Below are positions 27,205 to 34,220 of a stretch of 64,000 nucleotides of DNA, in pieces (position 1 is the first letter of the stretch; each line of letters opens with the position of its first letter). The stretch lies in contig NZ_CP077093.1 of the NCBI RefSeq assembly GCF_014268755.2, forward strand, positions 62,001 to 126,000, given 5' to 3'. The translations under genes were made by a program, and so were the position numbers. Under the pieces are notes generated by a model, which saw only the letters and a program-made list of their open reading frames with translations, was not told the origin of the DNA and ran no database searches. This DNA is from Pseudomonas vanderleydeniana. GTDB lineage: Bacteria; Pseudomonadota; Gammaproteobacteria; Pseudomonadales; Pseudomonadaceae.

Positions 27205-28215
27205 ATGGATGTCTTCGATCTTCTTTCATGCAAGCTTGAGCACTTCCTGAATGCCCGTCCCCTGCCAAGAGAACCGGGAGCGGTCTTTTACCTGGAAGAG
27301 GAGCCCGCCCTGCTTTCCGTAGTGGCTCGCAAACGCAATGGCAAGCCCCTCTGCGCAAGTCGCTGGCAGGATCTGTTTTCCCTGGGCACGTTCCAGAAGG
27401 CCATGTCTAAACGGGGTTTCACCGAGCCGGATTGCTACGCACTCCTCTTGGTACTGTCCCGTTTTGGTTATCTGCTGGAGATCGACAACCGCCAGCGAAC
27501 CAATAGGGAGTACTTCATTTTCTTCTACCTGATCCAATTGATCGGCCTGAAAAACAGCCCATTCGATGCGGATGCGAAAACCAGGAATCACATGCTCAGG
27601 TTCCTGCTTTTCGAACTGAGCATCGACGACGAGGCGTATCGTCGATTCAGTATCCAGGATGATCGTTGGGTCATGACTACTGATGCGCTGGGGACTGTAC
27701 CGTTCCTGGAGGTCATCGAGCAGGTTTACCAGGCACTCAAGGCCCAGAGCAGGAAAGAAAGCGAGCTGCTGGGCACACTGAAGGACTACCAGGCGAGTAT
27801 CGTCGAGTTACTGGCAACCCCCGAAGGAACAGCCCATCGGTTTGCTCTCAATGACCGATACAGCGAACTTGTCTATCCCGACGTGTTTCTGGCCACCTAC
27901 GCCCAGGACAGGACGCGGGTGCTTGAGGCCCTGGCTGATACGATCAATCCGCTTCAGTCGACGGAAAACCTTTTCGTCTCCAACCTTATCCTGATGAATT
28001 ATTCTTTCCACATATTGAAAAGCCGGCCTCGAGAGCTTCTCAAACTGAGAAAGCATGTTGCTGATGAGGCACTTTTCGGCAAGTTGCTGGAGGCGATAAT
28101 TACTCGTCGAATGTCGATCGATAAAGCCTTGCTTGAAAAGCTCCCCCTGGGCGAAAGCCTGTCATTGGTAAAACACAATGACGCCTTGTTCTATAACATC
28201 CTGTATAGCCGTTAG
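27205..28215 (+). CDS. Candidate immunity protein for the Rhs toxin (unrecognised family)
   Basis: The ATG follows the rhs stop codon with no gap, the usual position of the cognate immunity gene. The 336-residue product has no signal peptide or membrane segment, so it should be cytoplasmic and protect against a cytoplasmic toxin. It looks largely helical (LLLVLSRFGYLLEID, EVIEQVYQALKAQSRKES, RELLKLRKHVADEALFGKL). At 336 residues it is large for an immunity protein. I recognise no family. GC is lower than in the T6SS core, as for the toxin domain. Confidence 0.65.
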   Translation: MDVFDLLSCKLEHFLNARPLPREPGAVFYLEEEPALLSVVARKRNGKPLCASRWQDLFSLGTFQKAMSKRGFTEPDCYALLLVLSRFGYLLEIDNRQRTNREYFIFFYLIQLIGLKNSPFDADAKTRNHMLRFLLFELSIDDEAYRRFSIQDDRWVMTTDALGTVPFLEVIEQVYQALKAQSRKESELLGTLKDYQASIVELLATPEGTAHRFALNDRYSELVYPDVFLATYAQDRTRVLEALADTINPLQSTENLFVSNLILMNYSFHILKSRPRELLKLRKHVADEALFGKLLEAIITRRMSIDKALLEKLPLGESLSLVKHNDALFYNILYSR

Positions 28216-28247
28216 AGACAGCCAGCCGACAACCAGGCTGCACGACC

Positions 28248-28463
28248 ATGAAAAACCAGGCACTACACATCCTGTCGTCCTTGATGCTCTGCACAGTGTG
28301 CATCTCCGCACAGGCAGCAACCTGGCAGGTCTGCAACCTGGAACTGCACGTCACCGAGTCGAAAATAAATCCGCCCCCGGTTCTCAATGGAAACCCTGGT
28401 GTTCCTCTTGGTGGGAAAGGAGCCCAACACAACGCGACCTTTAACCTATTAATCTACAAGTGA
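28248..28463 (+). CDS. Small secreted protein, 3'-replaced copy (family copy 1)
   Basis: The 71-residue product begins with a signal peptide (MKNQALHILSSLMLCTVC..AQA) and the short mature start ATWQVCNLELHVTES. This matches the N-terminus of the 125-residue protein at 32883-33260. After the shared GAAAATAAATCC junction (28361-28372) the reading continues into an unrelated tail (PPPVLNGNPG..). It is probably a truncated copy of the longer gene with a substituted 3' end. Its TGA overlaps the GTG of the next gene, so it could act as a translated leader for that gene. Confidence 0.5.
   Translation: MKNQALHILSSLMLCTVCISAQAATWQVCNLELHVTESKINPPPVLNGNPGVPLGGKGAQHNATFNLLIYK
28361..28372 (+). repeat. 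Junction 12-mer GAAAATAAATCC, copy 1
   Basis: The same 12-mer recurs in direct orientation at 29194-29205 and 29830-29841, and inverted at 29170-29181. Here similarity to the 29194 copy extends over about 25 bases (AAATCC-nn-CCCC-nn-TTCTC). Each direct copy lies shortly upstream of a small immunity-like gene. Confidence 0.85.
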
Positions 28464-29128
28464 TCACCATGGGCACAGAAGTACGAAAAGAGTTAGAAAA
28501 AACGCTAGTAACAGAACTAAAGAAAATACCATCCGATATTTTTGAAACAAAAGTAGGAAAAAACAAAATAAGCCTACTGATTTCGAAAGAGAAGCATGGA
28601 GAAATTTATGTCCAACATCTATCCAAAGCCGACGGCTACTATGCTGGCGCGGAACTCATAAAGTGCGAGGCCATGGATTTCTGCATAAGCCAGTCTCCTC
28701 CCTACAAAAGCCAACTATTAAACTCTTCATTTTATTCCAAAAGTTCTTTAGCAGAGTCAAATAAAGATTTCGGCGACGAAATAGGTGGAATCATTAGAAC
28801 ACCTCCAGCAGCAGATGTAGAGGCCACCGCAAACAAGATACAGCAACGCCTGGTAAAATTTTATTTCTCCGATATGGAGAACTGTGTAACGGCCCCCCCA
28901 TGCCTGATTGACGGCATACTCAAATCACCAGAAAACTATGCCTTCCCCTTTCTAACTGCGCTATTTTGCGCGCAGAAAAACAACCTGAGCCTGGATTCCG
29001 ATATTTTCCAGAAAGTACTCAACAGCAAAAAGATATTCGGCAACAAGAAATTCGATCTTGAATTAGCTCAAAAAATATTAGCTAACCCAGAGAAAATATC
29101 GGAAACCCCACGGCGACTAGCTAGGTGA
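28460..29128 (+). CDS. Hypothetical protein, possible orphan immunity
   Basis: The 222-residue product is Lys-rich and soluble, with no signal peptide, and is coded by DNA far richer in A+T than the core genome, a sign of horizontal transfer. The GTG at 28460 overlaps the previous TGA (GTGA), while an ATG in frame at 28469 is an alternative start; neither has a clear ribosome-binding site. Visible features include KISLLISKEKHGEIYVQHL and ENCVTAPPCLIDGILKSPENYAFPFLTALF. I do not recognise the family. An immunity role is inferred only from its place in a row of immunity-like genes. Confidence 0.55.
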   Translation: MITMGTEVRKELEKTLVTELKKIPSDIFETKVGKNKISLLISKEKHGEIYVQHLSKADGYYAGAELIKCEAMDFCISQSPPYKSQLLNSSFYSKSSLAESNKDFGDEIGGIIRTPPAADVEATANKIQQRLVKFYFSDMENCVTAPPCLIDGILKSPENYAFPFLTALFCAQKNNLSLDSDIFQKVLNSKKIFGNKKFDLELAQKILANPEKISETPRRLAR

Positions 29129-29169
29129 TTACCAAGGAGCGGCGAGCAAAACAGGGCCAGCACAGAGAC

Positions 29170-29217
29170 GGATTTATTTTCTCAGCAGAAGTAGAAAATA
29201 AATCCATCCCCACTTCT
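29170..29217. repeat. Inverted repeat of the junction 12-mer
   Basis: GGATTTATTTTC at 29170-29181 and GAAAATAAATCC at 29194-29205 are perfect reverse complements around a 12-base loop. Sequence after the right arm (CCCC-nn-TTCTC) resembles the sequence after the 12-mer at 28361, so this is probably an eroded end of another copy of the secreted-protein gene. It lies 35 bases before the Imm22-like gene. Confidence 0.8.
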
Positions 29218-29239
29218 CTCCCAACAGGTTTTTTTATAA

Positions 29240-29644
29240 ATGCCAAACTATAGCAATAACGTGCATATATGGGTAGGCAGCAACTTCTCCTCGAACGAAG
29301 ACTATATGAGTTACTTTGAACTGGATTACTCAGTCGAAGGAAACTTCGATGATCCCAACTACAAGCTTTGCGGTTTCTGTAAGGACATCGGCACCCGTTG
29401 GTATGATCAGGACTTCATTGGCATCATTTCCCGCAGCGAACAGGAAGTTTCTCTGGATGAAATCCTTGTCGAGGCCGCTGTGGACGAGGACGAGCTCCCC
29501 CGCCTCAAGGCTCGTTGCGATGCCTTGGGAGTCAGGAAAGCCAATGCAATCTTCTGGTATCAGGATGCGGATCTGGTCCTCAAGCAACCCATCAAGGACA
29601 GCTATAACGGCCTGAAGTATATCGGCCTGTTCCAGGGCGATTGA
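29240..29644 (+). CDS. Imm22-family immunity protein (orphan)
   Basis: The 134-residue protein has the pattern I associate with Imm22 proteins of polymorphic toxin systems: VHIWVGSNFSSNEDYMSYFE near the start, FCKDIGTRWYDQDFIGI in the middle, and an acidic SLDEILVEAAVDEDEL segment. It is acidic and has no signal peptide, so it should act in the cytoplasm. No matching toxin lies beside it, which makes it an orphan that could protect against effectors of other strains. The 12-mer junction lies 35 bases upstream. Confidence 0.6.
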   Translation: MPNYSNNVHIWVGSNFSSNEDYMSYFELDYSVEGNFDDPNYKLCGFCKDIGTRWYDQDFIGIISRSEQEVSLDEILVEAAVDEDELPRLKARCDALGVRKANAIFWYQDADLVLKQPIKDSYNGLKYIGLFQGD

Positions 29645-29713
29645 GTTTTTTCTGTCCACGAAGACCAGCCGATCCCGCTACGGCGGCAACCCGGCGAGGG
29701 TAATACGTAAACC

Positions 29714-29884
29714 ATGAAAAACCCGATCACATCCCGTGTGCTATTGGCCTTGACGCTCTCAGCGCTGTGCATGCCCATACAGGCGGCGGGCTGGCAGGTC
29801 TGCAACCTGGAACTGCGCGTCACCGAGTCGAAAATAAATCCTGCAATTAAAACGGTGAATGATGAAAGCGTTGACAAAACCTAA
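29714..29884 (+). pseudogene. Truncated copy of the small secreted-protein gene (copy 2)
   Basis: The 56-codon frame begins with a signal peptide (MKNPITSRVLLALTLSALC..IQA) and the conserved GWQVCNLELRVTES, then breaks off at the 12-mer at 29830. About 50 bases before and through the junction match copy 1 with only one or two mismatches. The remaining frame overlaps the start of the Imm26-like gene. Compared with the 125-residue gene at 32883 it lacks about 80 C-terminal residues, so it is treated as a remnant. Confidence 0.65.
29830..29841 (+). repeat. Junction 12-mer GAAAATAAATCC, copy 3
   Basis: This direct copy lies inside truncated secreted-protein copy 2, 17 bases before the ATG of the Imm26-like gene. 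It marks the point where homology between copies 1 and 2 of the secreted-protein gene ends. Confidence 0.85.
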
Positions 29885-30449
29885 AGCAGGCGACCTTTTT
29901 TACATACCTGCGGTCAACAAAGACGATGAAATTGGTTTTATTATCGCCCGCTACATCGAGCTTATAGAACCGAATCTTGGACATTTGATCGAGATTTTTG
30001 AAAAATTCTATACCGAAATCCCGACATCGATCGATGAAGTCGATACGACCAGGCGACTATTCCGACCCATTTTCTGCAGCCTTCGGTTTTCGGGCCTCCC
30101 GCGTTGGAAAATTCTATTCAGCGATCCAGATTATGAAAAGTCCATGTCTGGGTATGACAAGATAAAATTTGCCTTCGACTCCAGTCTCTGGGTTGGCGGG
30201 AAAAGTCTATCCGCGACCGAAAGCCAGCTTGAAGGTATAGAACCGTCCATTTGTTGGCGCATGGACCATATCGTATTCAGGGTAATTGCACACTTGAAAG
30301 GTGCTCTGGCTCCGGACGACATCATGGACTATGAAAAACTACCCGAAGATCTTCGAGAAGACAGTGACATCGCGAGCGAAAGAGTTGAAAAGGCTACAAG
30401 AACAATGAATGAAAAATTCGAGAGCCATAAACAGACCGGCAAGCCATGA
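29859..30449 (+). CDS. Imm26-like immunity protein (orphan)
   Basis: The 196-residue soluble protein opens with KPKAGDLFYIPAVNKDDEIGFIIARYIE, the beta-rich pattern of Imm26-type immunity proteins (a GD-x-F-x-IP start followed by a GFGR-like strand). The C-terminal half is charged and helical. Two ATGs (29859 and 29862) are possible starts. The start lies inside the tail of the truncated secreted-protein frame. No toxin gene is adjacent. Composition is AT-richer than the core genome. The family match is from memory and moderate. Confidence 0.5.
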   Translation: MMKALTKPKAGDLFYIPAVNKDDEIGFIIARYIELIEPNLGHLIEIFEKFYTEIPTSIDEVDTTRRLFRPIFCSLRFSGLPRWKILFSDPDYEKSMSGYDKIKFAFDSSLWVGGKSLSATESQLEGIEPSICWRMDHIVFRVIAHLKGALAPDDIMDYEKLPEDLREDSDIASERVEKATRTMNEKFESHKQTGKP

Positions 30450-30606
30450 GCCTCAAGTGGAAATCGCCTATTTCATGAAAGGTTGGTGCAATCACAGCGA
30501 TTCGAGAGAGGAGTGACCGAGAAGCGGTGAGTAAACAACCGAATCGATTACCCTGGAGGGTGGGTTCAACCTCTATCCGTCTGGGTCCAAGCCGTCAGGC
30601 AACGCA

Positions 30607-31503
30607 ATGCCCAACGCGACGAGATACCTGTTCATGAGCAAATACCTGACCAATCTTGATATCGAATACCCGCTCGGACCAGTCACATCAACGTGCAGCC
30701 GAGAAGCGGCAGCGCTGTATCTCTACCTGATCGCGCGTAAATTCAAGATTCCGACGGGGGGCATCGCCAAGGTCATCCTGCAACAGGCACCGTCCGTCAC
30801 GGAACGAACGTTGCTGGATATCATTACCTATGCACATCCTCTTCGCCATCTCGACAAGCTACCGCCCAGCGCCTCGGAAGAGGAAGCGCGCAAGGCCCTG
30901 ATCGATGAAATCACCGATGCCTTGCTCGCACTGGCCGAACTCAAGGGCTGGGACCAAGAGCCTATTCGCAAACTCCACGCTGAGGTAATCAAGCGCGGCT
31001 ATCGATTCGAAGGGACCGCTGGCAAGTCCGCCAAGAACAGCACTAAAACCATGACTGCCACTGCCGCATGGCGGAGTGATCAGCACCTGCACATCGGGGT
31101 CCTGCTGCAAGGCAGCAAGAAAACACCTGAATGTTTCATCGCCGCGACCCGAATCGGCATCTCCCTGGGGCTTTTCGAATCGCTGTTGGGCCCCCTGGAA
31201 TGGGTTGACGATGAAACGGTCCGACTGTTTCACAGCAACAAGCGTGACTATTGGGATATCAGCGTTACGACTCAAACCGCCGAGTTTCATTTCCCCAGGG
31301 CCGAATCCGGAAACGCGCACGGACAATACGATCTGGCAAAGATGTATCTCGACGGATGGATTGTCGAGCAGGACATTTCCAAGGCAGAAGAGTGGCTGAG
31401 AAAGTCGGCCGCACAGAACTTCCCCAAAGCGGTAAAGCTGTTGCAACGTATTGAAGCCGGTGAACCGGACCTGGCTGATCCATTGATGAACAGTATGCGC
31501 TAA
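30607..31503 (+). CDS. Sel1-repeat protein of unknown function, possible immunity
   Basis: The 298-residue protein ends in one or two Sel1-like repeats (NAHGQYDLAKMYLDGWIVEQDISKAEEWLRKSAAQNFPKAVKLL). Its N-terminal half is helical and unrecognised. Sel1-type repeats mediate protein contacts and occur in some proteins beside polymorphic toxins. The first ATG (30607) has only a weak AGG upstream, and an ATG at 30634 is an alternative. The 157 bp before it contains nothing recognisable. GC is closer to the core genome than in the previous genes. Confidence 0.55.
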   Translation: MPNATRYLFMSKYLTNLDIEYPLGPVTSTCSREAAALYLYLIARKFKIPTGGIAKVILQQAPSVTERTLLDIITYAHPLRHLDKLPPSASEEEARKALIDEITDALLALAELKGWDQEPIRKLHAEVIKRGYRFEGTAGKSAKNSTKTMTATAAWRSDQHLHIGVLLQGSKKTPECFIAATRIGISLGLFESLLGPLEWVDDETVRLFHSNKRDYWDISVTTQTAEFHFPRAESGNAHGQYDLAKMYLDGWIVEQDISKAEEWLRKSAAQNFPKAVKLLQRIEAGEPDLADPLMNSMR

Positions 31504-31538
31504 GCACCTTGGAGCTTACCGTCTGGCAGGAATAAAGC

Positions 31539-31973
31539 ATGAGCGAACTGACGGATTTTCACGTTTTCTGGGGCGCGGCCATAGAGGTTGCGCAGAAGCA
31601 TTCCGCCTCCCTCGAAGCAGACGGGGCTGAAGATTTTGCGCAAACTCTTTACGAAGAGTATCTCGGGCAAGAAGCACCGAAGAACAAGAAGAAATGGCTG
31701 ACCGAACGGCTGGAAAATGAGTTCCTTGCCCTGGACGCAAAGCCGGAATGGGTCGGCGAACCTGCTTGGTTGTATCACCAGGGGAAACCCATGGTCTTCC
31801 TTCATCAGTTCCGTGTACCTGAGTCAGCACAACATTTGAAAGAAAAGATTTCCCTGGGTGACACGCTCTACGTTTTTGGTTCGAGGAACATCATGGGGAG
31901 TCCATCAGGCGATAGCTGGAGCACGGTCTACAAAACCGCCGTGCAGAGCTTTGAAGGCGACACGACATACTGA
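31539..31973 (+). CDS. Hypothetical protein, possible orphan immunity
   Basis: The 144-residue acidic, soluble protein has an AGGA ribosome-binding site before its ATG. A C-terminal segment, PEWVGEPAWLYHQGKPMVFLHQF followed by GDTLYVFGSR, looks like a beta-rich fold. The family is not recognised. It lies 35 bp after the Sel1-repeat gene in the same direction and may be co-transcribed with it. An immunity role is suggested only by size and setting. Confidence 0.5.
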   Translation: MSELTDFHVFWGAAIEVAQKHSASLEADGAEDFAQTLYEEYLGQEAPKNKKKWLTERLENEFLALDAKPEWVGEPAWLYHQGKPMVFLHQFRVPESAQHLKEKISLGDTLYVFGSRNIMGSPSGDSWSTVYKTAVQSFEGDTTY

Positions 31974-32079
31974 TGATCATCCCTGACGCCCATCAGGCCC
32001 CGATCCAGGCATGAATCCTTGCCAAGCCTGAGGAACAACATTGTGGCGATCCGGGAAACGGCTACGAAGGAGTAACGTG

Positions 32080-32844
32080 GTGAACAACCGAACCGAATCG
32101 CAACTGCTCTCGGGCGTCAAGCGCGAAGACTGGGCACTGCCCGAGAAAACCCGCTTCGAGCAGGCCCTGATCAAGGGATGCGAGCTGAAGAACACCAACC
32201 TCGCCTACCCGATCTTCGACCAGTGCCTGCTGCAAGACTGCAGATTCGAGAAGAGCGACTTTTCCAACGCGCGCTTCTTCAGCGCCACCGAGCTGATACG
32301 ATGCACCTTCAGGAACATCGACTTCCGCGCCGCGGGCCTCAATGACAGCGTGTTCCGCCAGTGCACTTTCATCAAATGCGACTTTCGCCAAAGCCCCTTC
32401 AATGACTGCGTCCTGGTCGATTGCCTGTTCGACACCTGCAAGATCATCGACAACACCTTCGACGCCGGAAAGCTGGAAAACTGCAGTTTTTCCGGCAAGC
32501 TCCAGGAAGTGAACTTCGTTGCAGAGCAACCGAACACCATGCTCCGGGCAGATTTCAGCGCTTGCATCCTGGACTACGTCACCTTCAAGAACTGCAACCT
32601 GGAACAGATTTCTCCGCCGACGGACAGCCGCCACCTCTACGTCCGGGATCTGGCCGAACGCGCCAGGAAGGCCCTGGCCCAGGTCACGAGCCACCCCGAG
32701 AGCCCGCAGAACAACCTGCTCAAGCGCCGATTCAAGAACCTGGCCATGCAGCGTGGCGGCCTCTTCAACCTGAAAAACCTGGTTGAGGTCGAAGGACAGG
32801 AGTTCGCCGATCAGCTCATTTCGCTGCTGCAACAACCTGGCTGA
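32080..32844 (+). CDS. Pentapeptide-repeat protein
   Basis: The 254-residue protein contains a run of pentapeptide repeats of the A(D/N)LXX type, here often with Cys and Phe (CELKNTNLAYPIFDQC, CRFEKSDFSNARFF, CTFRNIDFRAAGLNDS, CDFRQSPFNDC), which should fold as a right-handed square helix. A helical tail of about 65 residues follows. The frame opens at 32041, but AAGGAG at 32067-32072 fits the GTG at 32080 (or the GTG just before it, at 32077). Such proteins act as DNA mimics or scaffolds; some protect their host from toxins. Specific function is unknown. Confidence 0.7.
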   Translation: MNNRTESQLLSGVKREDWALPEKTRFEQALIKGCELKNTNLAYPIFDQCLLQDCRFEKSDFSNARFFSATELIRCTFRNIDFRAAGLNDSVFRQCTFIKCDFRQSPFNDCVLVDCLFDTCKIIDNTFDAGKLENCSFSGKLQEVNFVAEQPNTMLRADFSACILDYVTFKNCNLEQISPPTDSRHLYVRDLAERARKALAQVTSHPESPQNNLLKRRFKNLAMQRGGLFNLKNLVEVEGQEFADQLISLLQQPG

Positions 32845-32882
32845 GACAGCCCGGTAACCTCTCACACGGGCACTGCGCGACC

Positions 32883-33260
32883 ATGAAAAAACAGACCACG
32901 CTTTCTGCGCTACTGGCCCTGGCGTTATCGACTGTGTGCATCCCCGCACACGCCGCAACCTGGCAGATCTGCCACCTGGAACTGCGCGTCACCGAGGTCG
33001 TGAAGCAACCCTATCCGCAGCTACAGGCCCAGGTACTGAAAGCCAGCCCACAATCGGCGACGGCAAAGTGCCCGGAGACGGGCACACGTCTCACCTTCAC
33101 CCCGGAAACCCCCGACTACCAGAGCACGCTCCCGCGCAAACGCTGGCCCGGCAAAGGACAGCCGGTACGGGTCGACTACCGCTACCTGGACGGTATCTGC
33201 AAGGGCGATGGCAACAGCCATCCGTGCCGCATCAAGCACTATCCCGTCGTGGGCCGCTGA
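32883..33260 (+). CDS. Small secreted protein, apparently intact (family copy 3)
   Basis: The 125-residue precursor has a clear signal peptide (MKKQTTLSALLALALSTVC..AHA) and a mature start ATWQICHLELRVTEV. A conserved Cys-containing domain with CPETGTRLTFTPETPDYQSTLPRKRWPGKGQPVRVDYRYLDGICKGDG follows. Four cysteines in the mature part suggest disulfides in the periplasm. The fragments at 28248 and 29714 share its N-terminus and upstream sequence (GACCATGAAAAA), so this is probably the parent form of a locally duplicated gene. Function unknown. Confidence 0.7.
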   Translation: MKKQTTLSALLALALSTVCIPAHAATWQICHLELRVTEVVKQPYPQLQAQVLKASPQSATAKCPETGTRLTFTPETPDYQSTLPRKRWPGKGQPVRVDYRYLDGICKGDGNSHPCRIKHYPVVGR

Positions 33261-33369
33261 CGTCGATCAACGGGTGCGACTTCACGTCCCGATGTTCTGT
33301 TTGCGGGTTGGTCACAATCGTGGTCTATTCTTGAGTCGTCACCAGGATCGTCAACATGGGAGATGGCGA

Positions 33370-33690
33370 ATGGATGCACGAGAAAGAGCGTTGATGCGGG
33401 CCAGCGTGGCGCTGGGGTTGCTGGTCAGTACGCTGAAGAAGCATGACCTGGGCGCGCCGTTATCCCTGGATGATCCCCTGCTCAGGGACATGCTCAGGCA
33501 ACTCCAGGAAAACCTGCAGGAAGCCGAAGCCAACCATGCCGTGTCCAGCGCCATGATCCCGTTGCACAGGGCGTTCGCCCAAGGCTCGCTGATCAATGCC
33601 GGCAACGTCGGCGCCCTGCTCAATCACCTGAAGCTGGTCGACGCCCTGCTCAAGGACGCCGGCCACCCCGCACAGGCAATGACCGCCTAG
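33370..33690 (+). CDS. Small helical hypothetical protein
   Basis: The 106-residue product begins at the ATG at 33370, which has GGGAG 7 bases upstream; an open frame upstream to 33208 overlaps the previous gene and is unlikely to be translated. It is soluble and mostly helical (MRASVALGLLVSTLKKH, LLRDMLRQLQENLQEAEANHAVSS). The family is not recognised. Its TAG stop shares the palindrome CTAG with the stop of the convergent gene at 33687, giving a 4 bp tail-to-tail overlap. Confidence 0.6.
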   Translation: MDARERALMRASVALGLLVSTLKKHDLGAPLSLDDPLLRDMLRQLQENLQEAEANHAVSSAMIPLHRAFAQGSLINAGNVGALLNHLKLVDALLKDAGHPAQAMTA

Positions 33691-34220
33691 GCATTGGCCG
33701 GCACGAAGTCCGGCCCGCCGAGCTTGTCCCGCACCATCAGCGCCGACCGCATCAGCGGCGTCCACATGCCGTCCGGACTGTTCCAGGCCGCACCCGCCCA
33801 GCGGGTGTCGGCCTGCAGGTCGGCCTTGCGGCTTTCCAGCTGGCGCTTGAGCGCCACCGCCACGCTGCCCAGGTCGACGTCGAAGAGGTCGCCATAGGGG
33901 CCCTGCGGCTGCTTGCGCTGCTTGTCCTGGCAGAAGCGGTAGTACCAGACCCAGTCATGGGCGATGTAGATCGCCCGGTTGCGGTCCGGATAGGTCGCCA
34001 GGATGGTCAGCAGGGCCGCGACGAAACGCGTCGGGAAGCTCGCATCATGGGTCAGGCGCCAGTACGGCACGATCAACTGGTCGAAGGCCGCCACCACGTT
34101 CTGCGGCTCGTCGTTGTCGACCTTGGCTTCGAGGAAGTAGAACGGCTCGCCCACCAGGAACTTGTCCAGCTCATCGTTGGCCAGGGCCAGTTGCAGCACA
34201 TTGTCGAACGGGTTGCTCAT
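33687..34220 (-). CDS. Candidate immunity protein for the Tse6-like toxin
   Basis: The ATG at 34220 overlaps the stop of the upstream PAAR toxin gene by 4 bp, the expected place for its immunity gene and the position held by tsi6 in P. aeruginosa. The 177-residue soluble protein (FDNVLQLALANDELDKFLVGEPFYFLEAKV, NRAIYIAHDWVWYYRFCQDKQR) does not resemble my memory of the roughly 95-residue Tsi6. The toxin/immunity pair therefore probably belongs to a different specificity group. It is cytoplasmic by sequence. Family not recognised. Confidence 0.65.
   Translation of the reverse strand: MSNPFDNVLQLALANDELDKFLVGEPFYFLEAKVDNDEPQNVVAAFDQLIVPYWRLTHDASFPTRFVAALLTILATYPDRNRAIYIAHDWVWYYRFCQDKQRKQPQGPYGDLFDVDLGSVAVALKRQLESRKADLQADTRWAGAAWNSPDGMWTPLMRSALMVRDKLGGPDFVPANA

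Noticed and set aside
28216..33690. Insertion sequence or integron carrying the immunity genes
   Set aside because: No transposase, integrase or attC-like structure was seen. The 12-mer and inverted repeat alone do not define a known element.
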